Counted from the stretch's first letter, positions 6,931 through 15,226 are shown. The stretch is DNA of 15,922 nt from JBDSEG01 sp039920165 (GCA_039920165.1 JBDSEG010000307.1:1-15922), one strand, 5' to 3'. A program made the numbers and translations. Notes: generated by a model from the letters alone, not told the origin.

Positions 6931-7680
6931 TCAGCCCATGTACATGCCGCCGTTCACCGGCAGCTCGCAGCCGGTGATATAGCCGGCCTCGCCCGACGCG
7001 AGAAAGGCCACCGCGTGTGCGACCTCGCTTGCCTGGCCGAGTCGCGCGAGCGGGATTTGTGCCAGCAAGGCGCTGGCCTGGGCCGGCGCAAGTGCTTTGG
7101 TCATGTCGGTCTCGATGAAGCCGGGTGCCACGCAGTTGACGGTGATGCCGCGGCTGCCAAGTTCGCGCGCGAGCGATCGCGTCATGCCCGCGACGCCCGC
7201 CTTGGCGGCCGCGTAGTTGGCCTGGCCGGGGTTGCCGCTCGCACCCACCACCGAAGTGATGTTGACGATGCGGCCGTAGCGCTGCTTCATCATGGTCCGC
7301 AGGACGGCGCGGCTGACCCGAAATACAGCCTTCAGATTGGTATCGATGACGGCGTCCCAGTCTTCGTCCTTCATTCGCATCGACAGGCCGTCGCGCGTGA
7401 TACCGGCGTTGTTGACCAGCACGTGCAGTGCGCCGTGCTCGGCCACGATGGCCTGCACAGCCGCCTCGACACCAGCGACGTCGGTCACTTCCAGCCGGAT
7501 GCCGCGACAGCCGGGATGTGAGGACAGTGCCGATGCAATGGACGCTGCGCCGGCATCGGTGGTGGCCGTTCCGATCACCTTGTAGCCTTGCGTGGCAAGC
7601 GTCATCGCGATCGCCTGCCCGATGCCGCGCGAGGCACCTGTGACGAATGCGATCTGACCCGTCCCGGCGGGCGCGGTCAT
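6931..7680 (-). CDS. fabG: 3-oxoacyl-ACP reductase (FabG)
   Basis: NADPH-dependent reductase of the first reduction step in the elongation cycle. The 249-residue short-chain dehydrogenase has the nucleotide-binding TGASRGIG motif (14-21), NNAG (90-93), and the catalytic set Asn115, Ser143, Tyr156 and Lys160 in the usual YxxxK arrangement. The ATG at 7680 overlaps the fabD stop codon as ATGA, with GAAGGGAA just upstream. Overlap implies translational coupling with fabD. A longer open frame upstream is only the shadow of fabD. Confidence 0.97.
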   Translation of the reverse strand: MTAPAGTGQIAFVTGASRGIGQAIAMTLATQGYKVIGTATTDAGAASIASALSSHPGCRGIRLEVTDVAGVEAAVQAIVAEHGALHVLVNNAGITRDGLSMRMKDEDWDAVIDTNLKAVFRVSRAVLRTMMKQRYGRIVNITSVVGASGNPGQANYAAAKAGVAGMTRSLARELGSRGITVNCVAPGFIETDMTKALAPAQASALLAQIPLARLGQASEVAHAVAFLASGEAGYITGCELPVNGGMYMG

Positions 7681-8615
7681 GCGAGCATTCCCTTCGCATC
7701 GCGCAGCGACGCCGGGTCGATTATCGCGGTTGACGGCGTCTGCGGTGCAATGCGCTTGGACAGCCCCGTGAGCACCTTGCCCGGGCCGCACTCGACGATT
7801 GCGCCCGCGCCCATCGCGATCATCTTCTGGACACTGTCGACCCAGCGCACCGGACCGAACGCCTGGCGGTACAGCGACTCGCGCAGCGCCTGCGGATCGA
7901 CGTGGATCCCGAAATCGATGTTGCTGACGAGCGGGATGCGCGGCGGCGCGAATGCGGTCGCCGCCAGGCGCTGCCGCAGCCGCTCGGCAGCCGGCCGCAT
8001 CAGGCTCGAATGGAACGGCGCCGATACCGGCAGCAGCAACGCCCGCTTGGCGCCGCGCGCCTTCAGCAATTCGCACGCGGCCATCACGCCGGCCTGGGTC
8101 CCGGCGATCACGGTCTGCCTGGGGTCGTTGAAATTGGCCGCGCCGACCATTTCCTGGCCACCGGCGGCGACTTCGCTGCAGGCAGCGACCACGGTGGCGG
8201 CATCGAGTCCGAGGATCGCGGCCATCGCTCCCACCCCCACCGGCACCGCGTCTTGCATGACCTGGGCGCGGAAGCGCACCAGCGGCAAGGCTTCGGCCAG
8301 GCTGAGTGCGCCGGCGGCGACGAGCGCGCTGTATTCGCCGAGCGAGTGGCCGGCGACAACGCTCGGCTCGGCACCGCCCTCCGCGCGCCAGGCTCGGTAG
8401 CAGGCGACGCCGGCCGCGAGCATCGCTGGCTGGGTGTTGGTGGTGAGATCGAGCTGGTCCTTCGGCCCCTCGCGGATCAGCGCTGCGAGGTCCATGCCGA
8501 GAGCTTGGGAGCCTTCGCTCAAGGTGTCGCGCACCGCCGCGTGGTCGCCCCAGGCGTCGAGCATGCCGACCGCCTGGGAGCCCTGGCCCGGAAAGACAAA
8601 TGCGAATCCGCTCAT
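7677..8615 (-). CDS. fabD: Malonyl-CoA:ACP transacylase (FabD)
   Basis: Transfers malonyl groups from CoA to ACP, supplying the extender unit for FabH and FabF. The 312-residue protein has FPGQGSQ near the N-terminus (8-14), the nucleophile Ser91 in GHSLGEYSAL, Arg116 in the VRFRAQVMQ segment, and His202 in SAPFHSSLM. E. coli FabD is 309 residues. The ATG at 8615 has GGAGA ten bases upstream. It sits 29 bases after fabH and overlaps fabG by four bases. Confidence 0.97.
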   Translation of the reverse strand: MSGFAFVFPGQGSQAVGMLDAWGDHAAVRDTLSEGSQALGMDLAALIREGPKDQLDLTTNTQPAMLAAGVACYRAWRAEGGAEPSVVAGHSLGEYSALVAAGALSLAEALPLVRFRAQVMQDAVPVGVGAMAAILGLDAATVVAACSEVAAGGQEMVGAANFNDPRQTVIAGTQAGVMAACELLKARGAKRALLLPVSAPFHSSLMRPAAERLRQRLAATAFAPPRIPLVSNIDFGIHVDPQALRESLYRQAFGPVRWVDSVQKMIAMGAGAIVECGPGKVLTGLSKRIAPQTPSTAIIDPASLRDAKGMLA

Positions 8616-8644
8616 GGCGTGGGGTTCTCCATCGAGTCGCTCAA

Positions 8645-9634
8645 TCAATAGTCGAGCAGCACCGCGCCCCAGGTGAAGCCGCCGCCGACGCCCTCGAGCA
8701 TCAAGGTGTCGCCGCGCTTGACCTTGCCACTGCGCACTGCCACGTCGAGCGCCAGCGCGATCGACGCCGCCGACGTATTGCCGTGCTCGTCGACCGTGAC
8801 GATGAGCTTGTCGAGGGGGAGCTTCAGCTTGCGGGCGGTGCCCTGCATGATCCGGATATTGGCCTGGTGCGGAATCAGCCAGTCGATATCGGCTGCGGTG
8901 CGCCTCGCCTTGGCGAGCACTGAACGTGCGACATCGTCGAGCACGCTCACTGCGAGCTTGAATACGGCCTGACCGTTCATGCGCAGCAGCGGATCGCCCT
9001 GTACCTTGCCGCCGGCGACGCTGCCGGGTACGCACAGCAGGCCTACGTGGCGACCGTCGGCGTGCAGTTCCGACGCGAGCAGGCCGGGGGCGTCGCTCGC
9101 CTCGAGCACGACCGCACCGGCACCGTCGCCGAACAGCACGCAGGTCGCGCGGTCGTCGAAATCGAGGATGCGCGAGAAGATTTCGGAGCCGATGACAAGC
9201 GCGCGGCGCGCCGCGCCGCTGCGGATCATCGCGTCGGCCACGGTGAGGCCGTAAACGAAACCCGAGCAGACGGCCTGAATGTCGAACGCCGTGCAGCCCG
9301 CCACGCCGAGCTTGGCCTGCACCAGGCAGGCGGTGGACGGGAAGATCATGTCGGGGGTCGAGGTCGCGACGATGATCAGGTCGATCGCGCTCGCCTCGAT
9401 CCCGGCACTTTCCAGCGCCTGCCGCGCCGCGAGCACTGCCATGTCGCTGCACGTCGCATCCGGCGCGGCGAAATGGCGTGCCCTGATGCCGGTGCGCTCG
9501 ACGATCCAGTCATCGGTCGTATCGATGCCCCGGTCGGCCAGACGCGCCACCATATCGGCGTTGGTCAGGCGCTGCGGGGGCAAGTGGCTGCCGGTTCCGC
9601 TGATGCGGGTATGGCGCGCGGATTCGATGCTCAT
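8645..9634 (-). CDS. fabH: 3-oxoacyl-ACP synthase III (FabH)
   Basis: Starts fatty-acid synthesis by condensing acetyl-CoA with malonyl-ACP. The 329-residue protein has the FabH catalytic set: Cys123 in AVCSGF, His256 in PHQANIRI and Asn286 in HGNTSAAS. The C-terminal GVGGGFTWG (motif before the last residues) is typical. The ATG at 9634 overlaps the plsX stop codon as ATGA; there is no strong Shine-Dalgarno, consistent with coupling to plsX. Confidence 0.97.
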   Translation of the reverse strand: MSIESARHTRISGTGSHLPPQRLTNADMVARLADRGIDTTDDWIVERTGIRARHFAAPDATCSDMAVLAARQALESAGIEASAIDLIIVATSTPDMIFPSTACLVQAKLGVAGCTAFDIQAVCSGFVYGLTVADAMIRSGAARRALVIGSEIFSRILDFDDRATCVLFGDGAGAVVLEASDAPGLLASELHADGRHVGLLCVPGSVAGGKVQGDPLLRMNGQAVFKLAVSVLDDVARSVLAKARRTAADIDWLIPHQANIRIMQGTARKLKLPLDKLIVTVDEHGNTSAASIALALDVAVRSGKVKRGDTLMLEGVGGGFTWGAVLLDY

Positions 9635-10743
9635 GAGGTCGTCGACGCGGCCGGAGCACTCTCTGCGAAATCACGCTCGGCAGACGATGGCAGTTCGGCC
9701 AGCGTGGCGAGGATTTCGTCGTGAACGCGTTCCAGCAGTTTGTTGCGGGCGGCATCATAAGCGCGGTTCAAGGCGTGCTCGAACGCGACGGCGTCGGCCG
9801 ATCCGTGGCTCTTGAAGACCAGGCCGCGCAGCCCGAGCAGCGCGCCGCCGCTGTAGCGCCGGTGGTCGACCCGGCGCTTGAAGCGGTTCAGGACCGGCAG
9901 AGCGACCAGGGCGGCGAATCTGGACATCGGGTTGCGCGAGAACTCCTGGCGGATGAAGCTGCTCAGCATGCCGACCAGGCCTTCGGCAGTCTTGAGGGCG
10001 ACATTGCCGACGAAGCCGTCGCACACCACGATATCGGTCGCGCCGGTGAAGATGTCGTTGCCCTCGACATTGCCGTAAAAATTGACGTGCCCGGTCGCCG
10101 CCGCCGCGCGGAGCAACTCGCCGGCGCGCTTGATGGTCTCGTTGCCCTTCATCGCTTCTTCACCGATATTCAGCAAACCCACGCTCGGGTTCGAGCGCTG
10201 ATCGACCGCCGCGACCAGCGCGCTGCCCATGACCGCGAACTGCAGCAGGTGCTCGGCGCTGCAGTCCACATTCGCGCCCAGGTCGAGCACGGTCGTATAG
10301 CCGTCGCGCATGTTCGGAAAGACGGCGGCGATCGCCGGGCGGTCGATACCTTCCAGCGTCTTGAGCACGTAGCGCGAAACTGCCATCAGCGCGCCGGTAT
10401 TGCCGGCCGAGACGCAGGCCTCCGCAGCCGAGCGGCCGTTCGCATCCGGCTTGACTTGGTTGACGGCGACGCGAAGCGACGAGTCCTTCTTGCGCCGCAA
10501 CGCGACTTCTATCGAGTCGTGCATCTCGACCACTTCGGTCGCGACGATGCTCGCGCAACGGGGCCAGCCCGCAGCACGTGCCAGGGCCTGCGCGCTGCCC
10601 ACGAGGATCAGTTCGGCCTGCGGATGGGCCTGGAGGAATGCCTTGCAGGCGGGCAGGATGACCGACGGCCCGTGGTCGCCACCCATGCAGTCGACGGCGA
10701 TGCGAACTGAATCGGCGATCGGAGGCGGGGCCGGCTGGGTCAC
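9631..10743 (-). CDS. plsX: Phosphate acyltransferase PlsX
   Basis: Converts acyl-ACP to acyl-phosphate, the donor for PlsY in phospholipid synthesis; peripheral to the inner membrane. The 370-residue protein carries the diagnostic DCMGGDHGP near the N-terminus (18-26). E. coli PlsX has 356 residues. No ATG precedes that motif in frame; the start is GTG at 10743, with GAAGGG seven bases upstream. A ten-codon frame starting at ATG 10772 ends in a TGA that overlaps this GTG. It lies 135 bases after rpmF and overlaps fabH by four bases. Confidence 0.96.
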   Translation of the reverse strand: MTQPAPPPIADSVRIAVDCMGGDHGPSVILPACKAFLQAHPQAELILVGSAQALARAAGWPRCASIVATEVVEMHDSIEVALRRKKDSSLRVAVNQVKPDANGRSAAEACVSAGNTGALMAVSRYVLKTLEGIDRPAIAAVFPNMRDGYTTVLDLGANVDCSAEHLLQFAVMGSALVAAVDQRSNPSVGLLNIGEEAMKGNETIKRAGELLRAAAATGHVNFYGNVEGNDIFTGATDIVVCDGFVGNVALKTAEGLVGMLSSFIRQEFSRNPMSRFAALVALPVLNRFKRRVDHRRYSGGALLGLRGLVFKSHGSADAVAFEHALNRAYDAARNKLLERVHDEILATLAELPSSAERDFAESAPAASTTS

Positions 10744-10878
10744 TGGCGTACCCTTCGGCCGGCGGCGCTCATGCCCGGCCCATCGGTCGTTGACATTGCT
10801 GGTTTGCCGAAGTGCGGCCGGTCATGCGGGCCGATCGCACGCAGGGAGGCCGCAGCAAACCGTTAGGCGAAGTCCGAC

Positions 10879-11061
10879 TTAAGCGTCGGCTTTGGTCTTG
10901 AGCACCTTGCGACCGCGATAAAAGCCGGTCGGGCTGATGTGGTGGCGCAGATGCGCTTCGCCCGTGGTCGGTTCGATCGCCGTACCCGGGGTGCCGAGCG
11001 CGTAGTGAGCCCGATGCATGCCGCGCTTGGAGGGCGACTTCTTGTTTTGCTGAACAGCCAT
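10879..11061 (-). CDS. rpmF: 50S ribosomal protein L32
   Basis: Large-subunit ribosomal protein of 60 residues. It begins MAVQQNKKSPSKRGMHRAH and ends with HHISPTGFYRGRKVLKTK, the usual bacterial L32 pattern. There are no cysteine pairs, so it is the zinc-free form. The ATG at 11061 has AGGAGA five bases upstream. Placement between yceD and plsX is the standard order. An extended minus-10 box at 11175-11183 may drive it apart from yceD. Confidence 0.98.
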   Translation of the reverse strand: MAVQQNKKSPSKRGMHRAHYALGTPGTAIEPTTGEAHLRHHISPTGFYRGRKVLKTKADA

Positions 11062-11174
11062 GAGGTTCTCCTGAAGCCCTGAGTCGATCCGGGCCGGCGC
11101 GCGATGCGCCTTTGCCTAGCGTCGGACGCTGCGCGAAGCGATCTGCGCGAGTCTTGCCCGACCGAAAGCGAAGA

Positions 11175-11183
11175 ATTCTAGCA
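11175..11183 (-). promoter_or_regulatory. Candidate extended -10 promoter for rpmF
   Basis: On the minus strand TGCTAGAAT combines an extended TG element with TAGAAT. It lies in the 154-base gap after yceD, 113 bases before rpmF. No good minus-35 hexamer is seen, which extended minus-10 promoters tolerate. Confidence 0.42.
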
Positions 11184-11215
11184 CGCAGACTTCGGCCGCC
11201 CACGGTGCTCCAAGC

Positions 11216-11773
11216 TCAGTTCAGCCTTCCGCCGGGCCGGTTCAGCGCGGCCAGCGCGGCAAACGGGTTGGCATGCGCATCGGCCGCGATTTCGCTTGGC
11301 GGTAGCGGCAAGGGTTCGGGGCAGGACGGCAGGTGGTGCGGCACCAGCGGCAACGCCAGCAGCAACTCGTCTTCGACGAGGCTGATCAGGTCAAGCGAAC
11401 GCGTGATGGGCAGCACATCGTCCTCGGTCTGTTCGTCGAGCGCCGCCGCCTGCGCTTCACCGTGCACGAACAGGAAGCTGCGCGACGCCTGAACATCCAC
11501 CGTCACGCCCTCGAGACAGCGCTGGCATTGCAGGGTCAGCGCAACATTTGCGGCGAGATGCAGCCTGACCTCGGCCGGGGCCGCGTGCACGGAGCGCCAT
11601 TCGCCATTCACCGTCCAGTGCACCACCTGCGCCGGTTGCGTCGCGGGCCCCGGAACTTGCATTTCGCTCAGACGATGGAGTGCGCCGATCGTGAGCTCGC
11701 CGGCGAGTTGCCCGCCCTGCCGGGCAAAGACTTCCACGGGCAGGCTGTGGGGATTGAAATCGCGGGTGGGCAT
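11216..11773 (-). CDS. yceD: YceD/DUF177 family protein (23S rRNA accumulation protein)
   Basis: Member of the DUF177 family; E. coli YceD is needed for normal 23S rRNA accumulation, by a mechanism not settled. The 185-residue product shows the family marks LQCQRCLE (Cys83 and Cys86), an acidic EDELLLALPLVPHH segment (134-147) and a later cysteine at 151. Three cysteines may bind metal, but that is inference. The ATG at 11773 is preferred over an in-frame TTG two codons earlier; there is little Shine-Dalgarno signal. It diverges from maf across 54 bases and precedes rpmF, the conserved order. Confidence 0.92.
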   Translation of the reverse strand: MPTRDFNPHSLPVEVFARQGGQLAGELTIGALHRLSEMQVPGPATQPAQVVHWTVNGEWRSVHAAPAEVRLHLAANVALTLQCQRCLEGVTVDVQASRSFLFVHGEAQAAALDEQTEDDVLPITRSLDLISLVEDELLLALPLVPHHLPSCPEPLPLPPSEIAADAHANPFAALAALNRPGGRLN

Positions 11774-11827
11774 CGGCAAAGTGTAGGGCGGGACGCGGGC
11801 CCCATGGGCGATGGGAGAATGCCCGCG
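11774..11827. promoter_or_regulatory. Divergent yceD/maf promoter region
   Basis: Only 54 bases separate the two divergent starts, so both promoters must lie here or inside the opposite gene. I see no good hexamer pair. GGGAGA at 11813-11818 is the maf ribosome site. Confidence 0.35.
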
Positions 11828-12436
11828 ATGATCGCCGCGCCCGCTCTCATCCTGGCTTCGACCTCGCGATACCGGTGCGAATTGCTGGAACGCCTACGCC
11901 TGCCGTTTTCTGTGCTCGCGCCCGGCGTCGACGAGACCCCGCAAGCCGGTGAAACACCCTCCGCGCTTGCCCGGCGCCTCGCGCTCGCCAAGGCCGATGC
12001 CGTCGCGACGTTGCACCCGACTGCAGTCGTGATCGGTTCTGATCAGGTCGCCGATCTTGATGGCCGGGCCATTGGCAAGCCGCTCACGCACGAGCGGGCG
12101 ACGGTGCAGCTCAGGTCGATGCGCGGGCGCAGCGTGACCTTCCACACCGCGGTCGCGGTGGTGTGCGCTGCGACTGGCCACCGCTCGGTCGTGCTGGTCC
12201 CTGTGCTCGTGAAGTTTCGCGCCTTCGGCGACGCCGAGATGGAGTTCTATCTGCGCACCGAGCAGCCGTACGACTGCGCTGGCAGCGCCAAGGCCGAGGC
12301 GCTCGGCATAGCGCTTGTCGAGGCGATCGAATCGAACGACCCGACCGCGCTTGTCGGGCTGCCGCTCATCCGTACCTGCGACTTGCTGCGGGAGGCGGGG
12401 CTCGATCCGCTCGCTGGACTGCCGAATCGACGATGA
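11828..12436 (+). CDS. Maf-like nucleotide pyrophosphatase, YceF type
   Basis: Maf-family house-cleaning enzyme; the YceF branch hydrolyses 7-methyl-GTP to the monophosphate. The 202-residue product has the ASTSRYR N-terminal nucleotide-binding motif (10-16), GSDQVA with the catalytic-site aspartate at 72, GKP (83-85), and the C-terminal PYDCAGSAKAEALGIAL segment ending in VGLPL, which points to YceF rather than the dTTPase YhdE. The ATG at 11828 lies nine bases after GGGAGA; an ATG at 11819 is too close to that site. The stop overlaps the next gene's start as ATGA. Divergence from yceD matches the E. coli arrangement. Confidence 0.92.
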   Translation: MIAAPALILASTSRYRCELLERLRLPFSVLAPGVDETPQAGETPSALARRLALAKADAVATLHPTAVVIGSDQVADLDGRAIGKPLTHERATVQLRSMRGRSVTFHTAVAVVCAATGHRSVVLVPVLVKFRAFGDAEMEFYLRTEQPYDCAGSAKAEALGIALVEAIESNDPTALVGLPLIRTCDLLREAGLDPLAGLPNRR

Positions 12437-13200
12437 GCAACGCCAGCGGCGGCACGCTGTGGCTGATGCCGAATGCGCTCGACTTCGGCGTTGCCGGCGC
12501 GGTGCCCGACCTGCAGCAAGCATTGCCGCTGGGCGTCATCGAAATCGCCGCGCGAACCGGCCACTGGGTGGTCGAGAACGCGCGCAGCGCGCGTCACTTC
12601 CTCAAACGCGTTGACGCCGTCGTCGCGTTGAGCCAGTCGCTGCAGTCGATGTCGATCGTCGAACTGCCGCGGCCGCGCAAAGGCTCGAATGCGCCGCCGC
12701 CCGAACTGGCCAGTCTGCTCGAACCGGCGCGTCGGGGGCACGAACTCGCGCTGCTGTCGGAGGCCGGTCTGCCGGCGGTTGCCGATCCGGGTGCGGCGCT
12801 GGTCGCGACGGCGCATCACGAAGGCATCCGCGTCGTCGCGTTGCCGGGGCCGAGCTCGATCCTGCTGGCGCTCGCGGCGAGCGGCCTGAACGGGCAGAGC
12901 TTCGCCTTCGTCGGCTACCTGCCGGTGGATTCCACCGAGCGCGCGCTGCGGATCCGCGAACTCGAAGCCTTGTCCCGGCGCGCCCGCCAGACGCAGCTGA
13001 TGATCGAAACGCCTTACAGAAATGGGGTACTTCTCGACGCGCTGCTCGCGCAGCTGCAGCCTGCCACCAAGCTGTCAGTGAGCTGCGGCATCACGCTCGC
13101 GTCCGGCTGGAACCGCAGCGATACGGTAGCCGGCTGGCGCCGCGAGCCGCAAACGCTGCCTGCCGATGTGCCGGCCGTCTTCGCGCTACTCGCCGGCTGA
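12433..13200 (+). CDS. SAM-dependent methyltransferase, RsmI-like
   Basis: A 255-residue member of the tetrapyrrole-methylase/RsmI fold. Visible are LLSEAGLPAVADPG (107-120), VALPGPSSILLALAASGL (135-152), FVGYLP (159-164) and IETPYRN (191-197), the order seen in RsmI, the 2'-O-methyltransferase of 16S rRNA C1402. The SEAGLPAVADPG variant and the divergent N-terminus suggest a paralogue of RsmI, not RsmI itself, so the substrate is unknown. Its ATG overlaps the maf stop as ATGA, so it is likely made together with the Maf enzyme. The gene ends 47 bases from the convergent helicase. Confidence 0.87.
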   Translation: MSNASGGTLWLMPNALDFGVAGAVPDLQQALPLGVIEIAARTGHWVVENARSARHFLKRVDAVVALSQSLQSMSIVELPRPRKGSNAPPPELASLLEPARRGHELALLSEAGLPAVADPGAALVATAHHEGIRVVALPGPSSILLALAASGLNGQSFAFVGYLPVDSTERALRIRELEALSRRARQTQLMIETPYRNGVLLDALLAQLQPATKLSVSCGITLASGWNRSDTVAGWRREPQTLPADVPAVFALLAG

Positions 13201-13247
13201 GCCCCGCTCCAGGCCCAACGCGAACCCGGCCCCCGCCCGACAGGCTC

Positions 13248-14771
13248 CTACGCCTCGGAGACTTCGCGTTCCGGCTTGGCGCCGAAGAGCGCCGCTACCT
13301 TGCGCCGCGGCTTGATATTGGGCGACAGGCCGCGCGGGGCTGCCGCCGTCTTCGAGTCCCAGGACGGCGCAGCGCCGGCCGCGCTCGGTTCGTACGGCTG
13401 ATCGAAGAACGGGTCGCGCGGAGCGCGCGGCGCGGCGTAGCTGCGCCGCGCCGCCGCCGTGGTCGGGCGAGCCGGTGCGGTTTCGTCGTCGGCAGGACGG
13501 GCCCAGGCCGTTTCGCGTTCACGGTCCCGTTCGCGAAGGGGGCGCCGCGGCGCTTCGTCGTCGAGTTCGAGCGGCTCGAGTTCGATCTTCTTCTTGATCA
13601 GCTTCTCGATATCGCCGACCAGCCGCGCATCGTCGCGCGCGACCAGCGTCACCGCCAGTCCCGAAGCGCCGGCGCGGCCGGTGCGGCCGATGCGGTGGAT
13701 ATAGTCCTCGGCATTGAACGGCACGTCGAAATTGAACACCGCCGGCAGGTCTACGATATCGAGGCCCCGTGCCGCCACATCGGTCGCGACCAGCACGTCG
13801 ACGCTGCCGCCCTTGAATGCATCGAGCGCTTTCAGGCGCTCGTCCTGCGACTTGTCGCCGTGCAAGGCGTTGGTGCGCAGGCCGTCGCGCTCGAACGAGC
13901 GGGCGAGGCGGGCGCAGCCGAGCTTGGAGTTGACGAAGATCAGCGCCTGGGTGATGCCGCGCTCCTTCAGCAGCTTCAATACCGCGCGCCGCTTATCTTC
14001 GGTCGCGACGCTGTAGAAGCGCTGTTCGACATTGGTGGCGGTCGCATTCGGCCGGGCCACCTCGACCATGATCGGGTCTTGCAGATAGCTTTCCGCCAGT
14101 CGCCTGATCTCGGGCGAGAACGTGGCCGAAAAGAGCAGCGTCTGGCGCGCCTGGGGCAGGTACGACAGGATGCGCTGCAGGTCGGGCAGAAAGCCGATAT
14201 CGAGCATCCGGTCGGCTTCGTCGAGCACGACATATTCGACCTGGTTCAGCACGCAGTTCTTGGCTTCGATGTGGTCGAGCAGGCGGCCCGGCGTCGCCAC
14301 CAGCACCTCGACGCCGCCTTTCAGCTCGAGCGTCTGCGGCTTCATGTCGATGCCGCCGTAGACCACGGCGACGCGCAGCTTGGTCTGCGCCGCATAGCTC
14401 TTGATGTTGGCCGCCACCTGGTCGGCGAGTTCGCGCGTCGGCGCGATCACCAGCGCACGCACCGGGTGTCGCGCCGGCGACATACTGGCGTTCTCGTGCG
14501 CGAGCATCTTGTGCAGCAGCGGCAGCGAGAACGCGGCGGTCTTGCCGGTGCCAGTCTGCGCCGCGCCCATCACGTCGCGCCCGGCCAGCACGATCGGGAT
14601 CGCCTTGGCCTGGATCGGCGTCATCGTCGTGTAGCCCTGATCGGCGACCGCACGCTGCAGGCTTTCGGCGAGGCCGACGCACGAGAATTCCAGCGAAGCG
14701 GTGGGAAGCTCCGACACGTCTTGAGATGCCGGCAAGGAAGAATCAGATGTCTGGGTAGAAATTTCGGTCAT
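13248..14771 (-). CDS. DEAD-box ATP-dependent RNA helicase, RhlE-like
   Basis: RNA-unwinding ATPase likely acting in ribosome assembly or RNA decay. The 507-residue protein has the two RecA-like domains with AQTGTGKT (71-78), PTRELA (111-116), TPGR (160-163), DEAD (184-187), SAT (215-217), ATDVAARGLD (329-338) and HRIGRTGR (359-366). A low-complexity tail of about 100 residues rich in Arg, Ala, Pro and Asp follows, common in RhlE-type enzymes and probably disordered. The ATG at 14771 is one base from a 13-base palindrome and has no clear Shine-Dalgarno sequence. RhlE is the best family guess; other DEAD subfamilies are possible. It converges on the methyltransferase. Confidence 0.95.
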   Translation of the reverse strand: MTEISTQTSDSSLPASQDVSELPTASLEFSCVGLAESLQRAVADQGYTTMTPIQAKAIPIVLAGRDVMGAAQTGTGKTAAFSLPLLHKMLAHENASMSPARHPVRALVIAPTRELADQVAANIKSYAAQTKLRVAVVYGGIDMKPQTLELKGGVEVLVATPGRLLDHIEAKNCVLNQVEYVVLDEADRMLDIGFLPDLQRILSYLPQARQTLLFSATFSPEIRRLAESYLQDPIMVEVARPNATATNVEQRFYSVATEDKRRAVLKLLKERGITQALIFVNSKLGCARLARSFERDGLRTNALHGDKSQDERLKALDAFKGGSVDVLVATDVAARGLDIVDLPAVFNFDVPFNAEDYIHRIGRTGRAGASGLAVTLVARDDARLVGDIEKLIKKKIELEPLELDDEAPRRPLRERDRERETAWARPADDETAPARPTTAAARRSYAAPRAPRDPFFDQPYEPSAAGAAPSWDSKTAAAPRGLSPNIKPRRKVAALFGAKPEREVSEA

Positions 14772-14772
14772 C

Positions 14773-14785
14773 CGCGATTATCGCG
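14773..14785. repeat. 13-base palindrome at helicase start codon
   Basis: CGCGAT and ATCGCG flank a single central base. It begins one base before the helicase ATG, where a ribosome site would be, so it could be a protein-binding site or affect translation. Confidence 0.6.
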
Positions 14786-14820
14786 TCTTGCGGGTTTGTG
14801 CGTATATCACGCTGGGGCCG

Positions 14821-14858
14821 AACGAACAGGTGAACGACGAAAGACCAGCCTGTTCGTT
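14821..14858. repeat. 10-base inverted repeat in helicase leader
   Basis: AACGAACAGG (14821-14830) and CCTGTTCGTT (14849-14858) are perfect reverse complements separated by 18 bases. They lie 49-87 bases upstream of the helicase start and would form a stem in its leader RNA if transcription starts upstream. Confidence 0.65.
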
Positions 14859-15195
14859 GACGGTCCGCTCGACGTCGAGATCAAAAACTGGGCGCGACGC
14901 CGCGCCATTCGCTCCAACCTGCCGCCCGACACCGCCGTGGCCCGGTTGCCGGTGCCGATGCCGCACCACAACGATTCAAGCGCCAACTTCGAGGCCTGCG
15001 TCGACGACGCCGCGCACGGAAAGACGCGCATCGGAGAGACCCTGCGCCCTTCGCAGTTAGTCGATACGCCAAAGGTTGGGTGCCCGGCCGGCAACCCGGG
15101 CAACGCGCTGGAACTGGTCGCGTAAACGCTGCGCGGTGATGGGTCAGATCACGCACAAGCCCCGCTGGCGCGGCCCTCAATCTGCGAGACCTCGG

Positions 15196-15226
15196 GCACG
15201 CGCGCGGCCCGGGAATGGGCGCGTGC
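15196..15226. repeat. 8-base inverted repeat before heptamer array
   Basis: GCACGCGC (15196-15203) pairs with GCGCGTGC (15219-15226) across 15 bases. No T-run follows, so it is not a typical intrinsic terminator. Confidence 0.5.

Noticed and set aside
13201..13247. A bidirectional terminator between the methyltransferase and helicase genes
   Set aside because: The 47-base convergent gap shows no clear stem followed by a T-run on either strand.
13695..15125. A 476-codon plus-strand open frame opposite the helicase gene
   Set aside because: Most of it is the antisense of the helicase, whose motifs are unmistakable; its composition mirrors the complement of real codons. Only the part beyond 14772 was kept as an open question.
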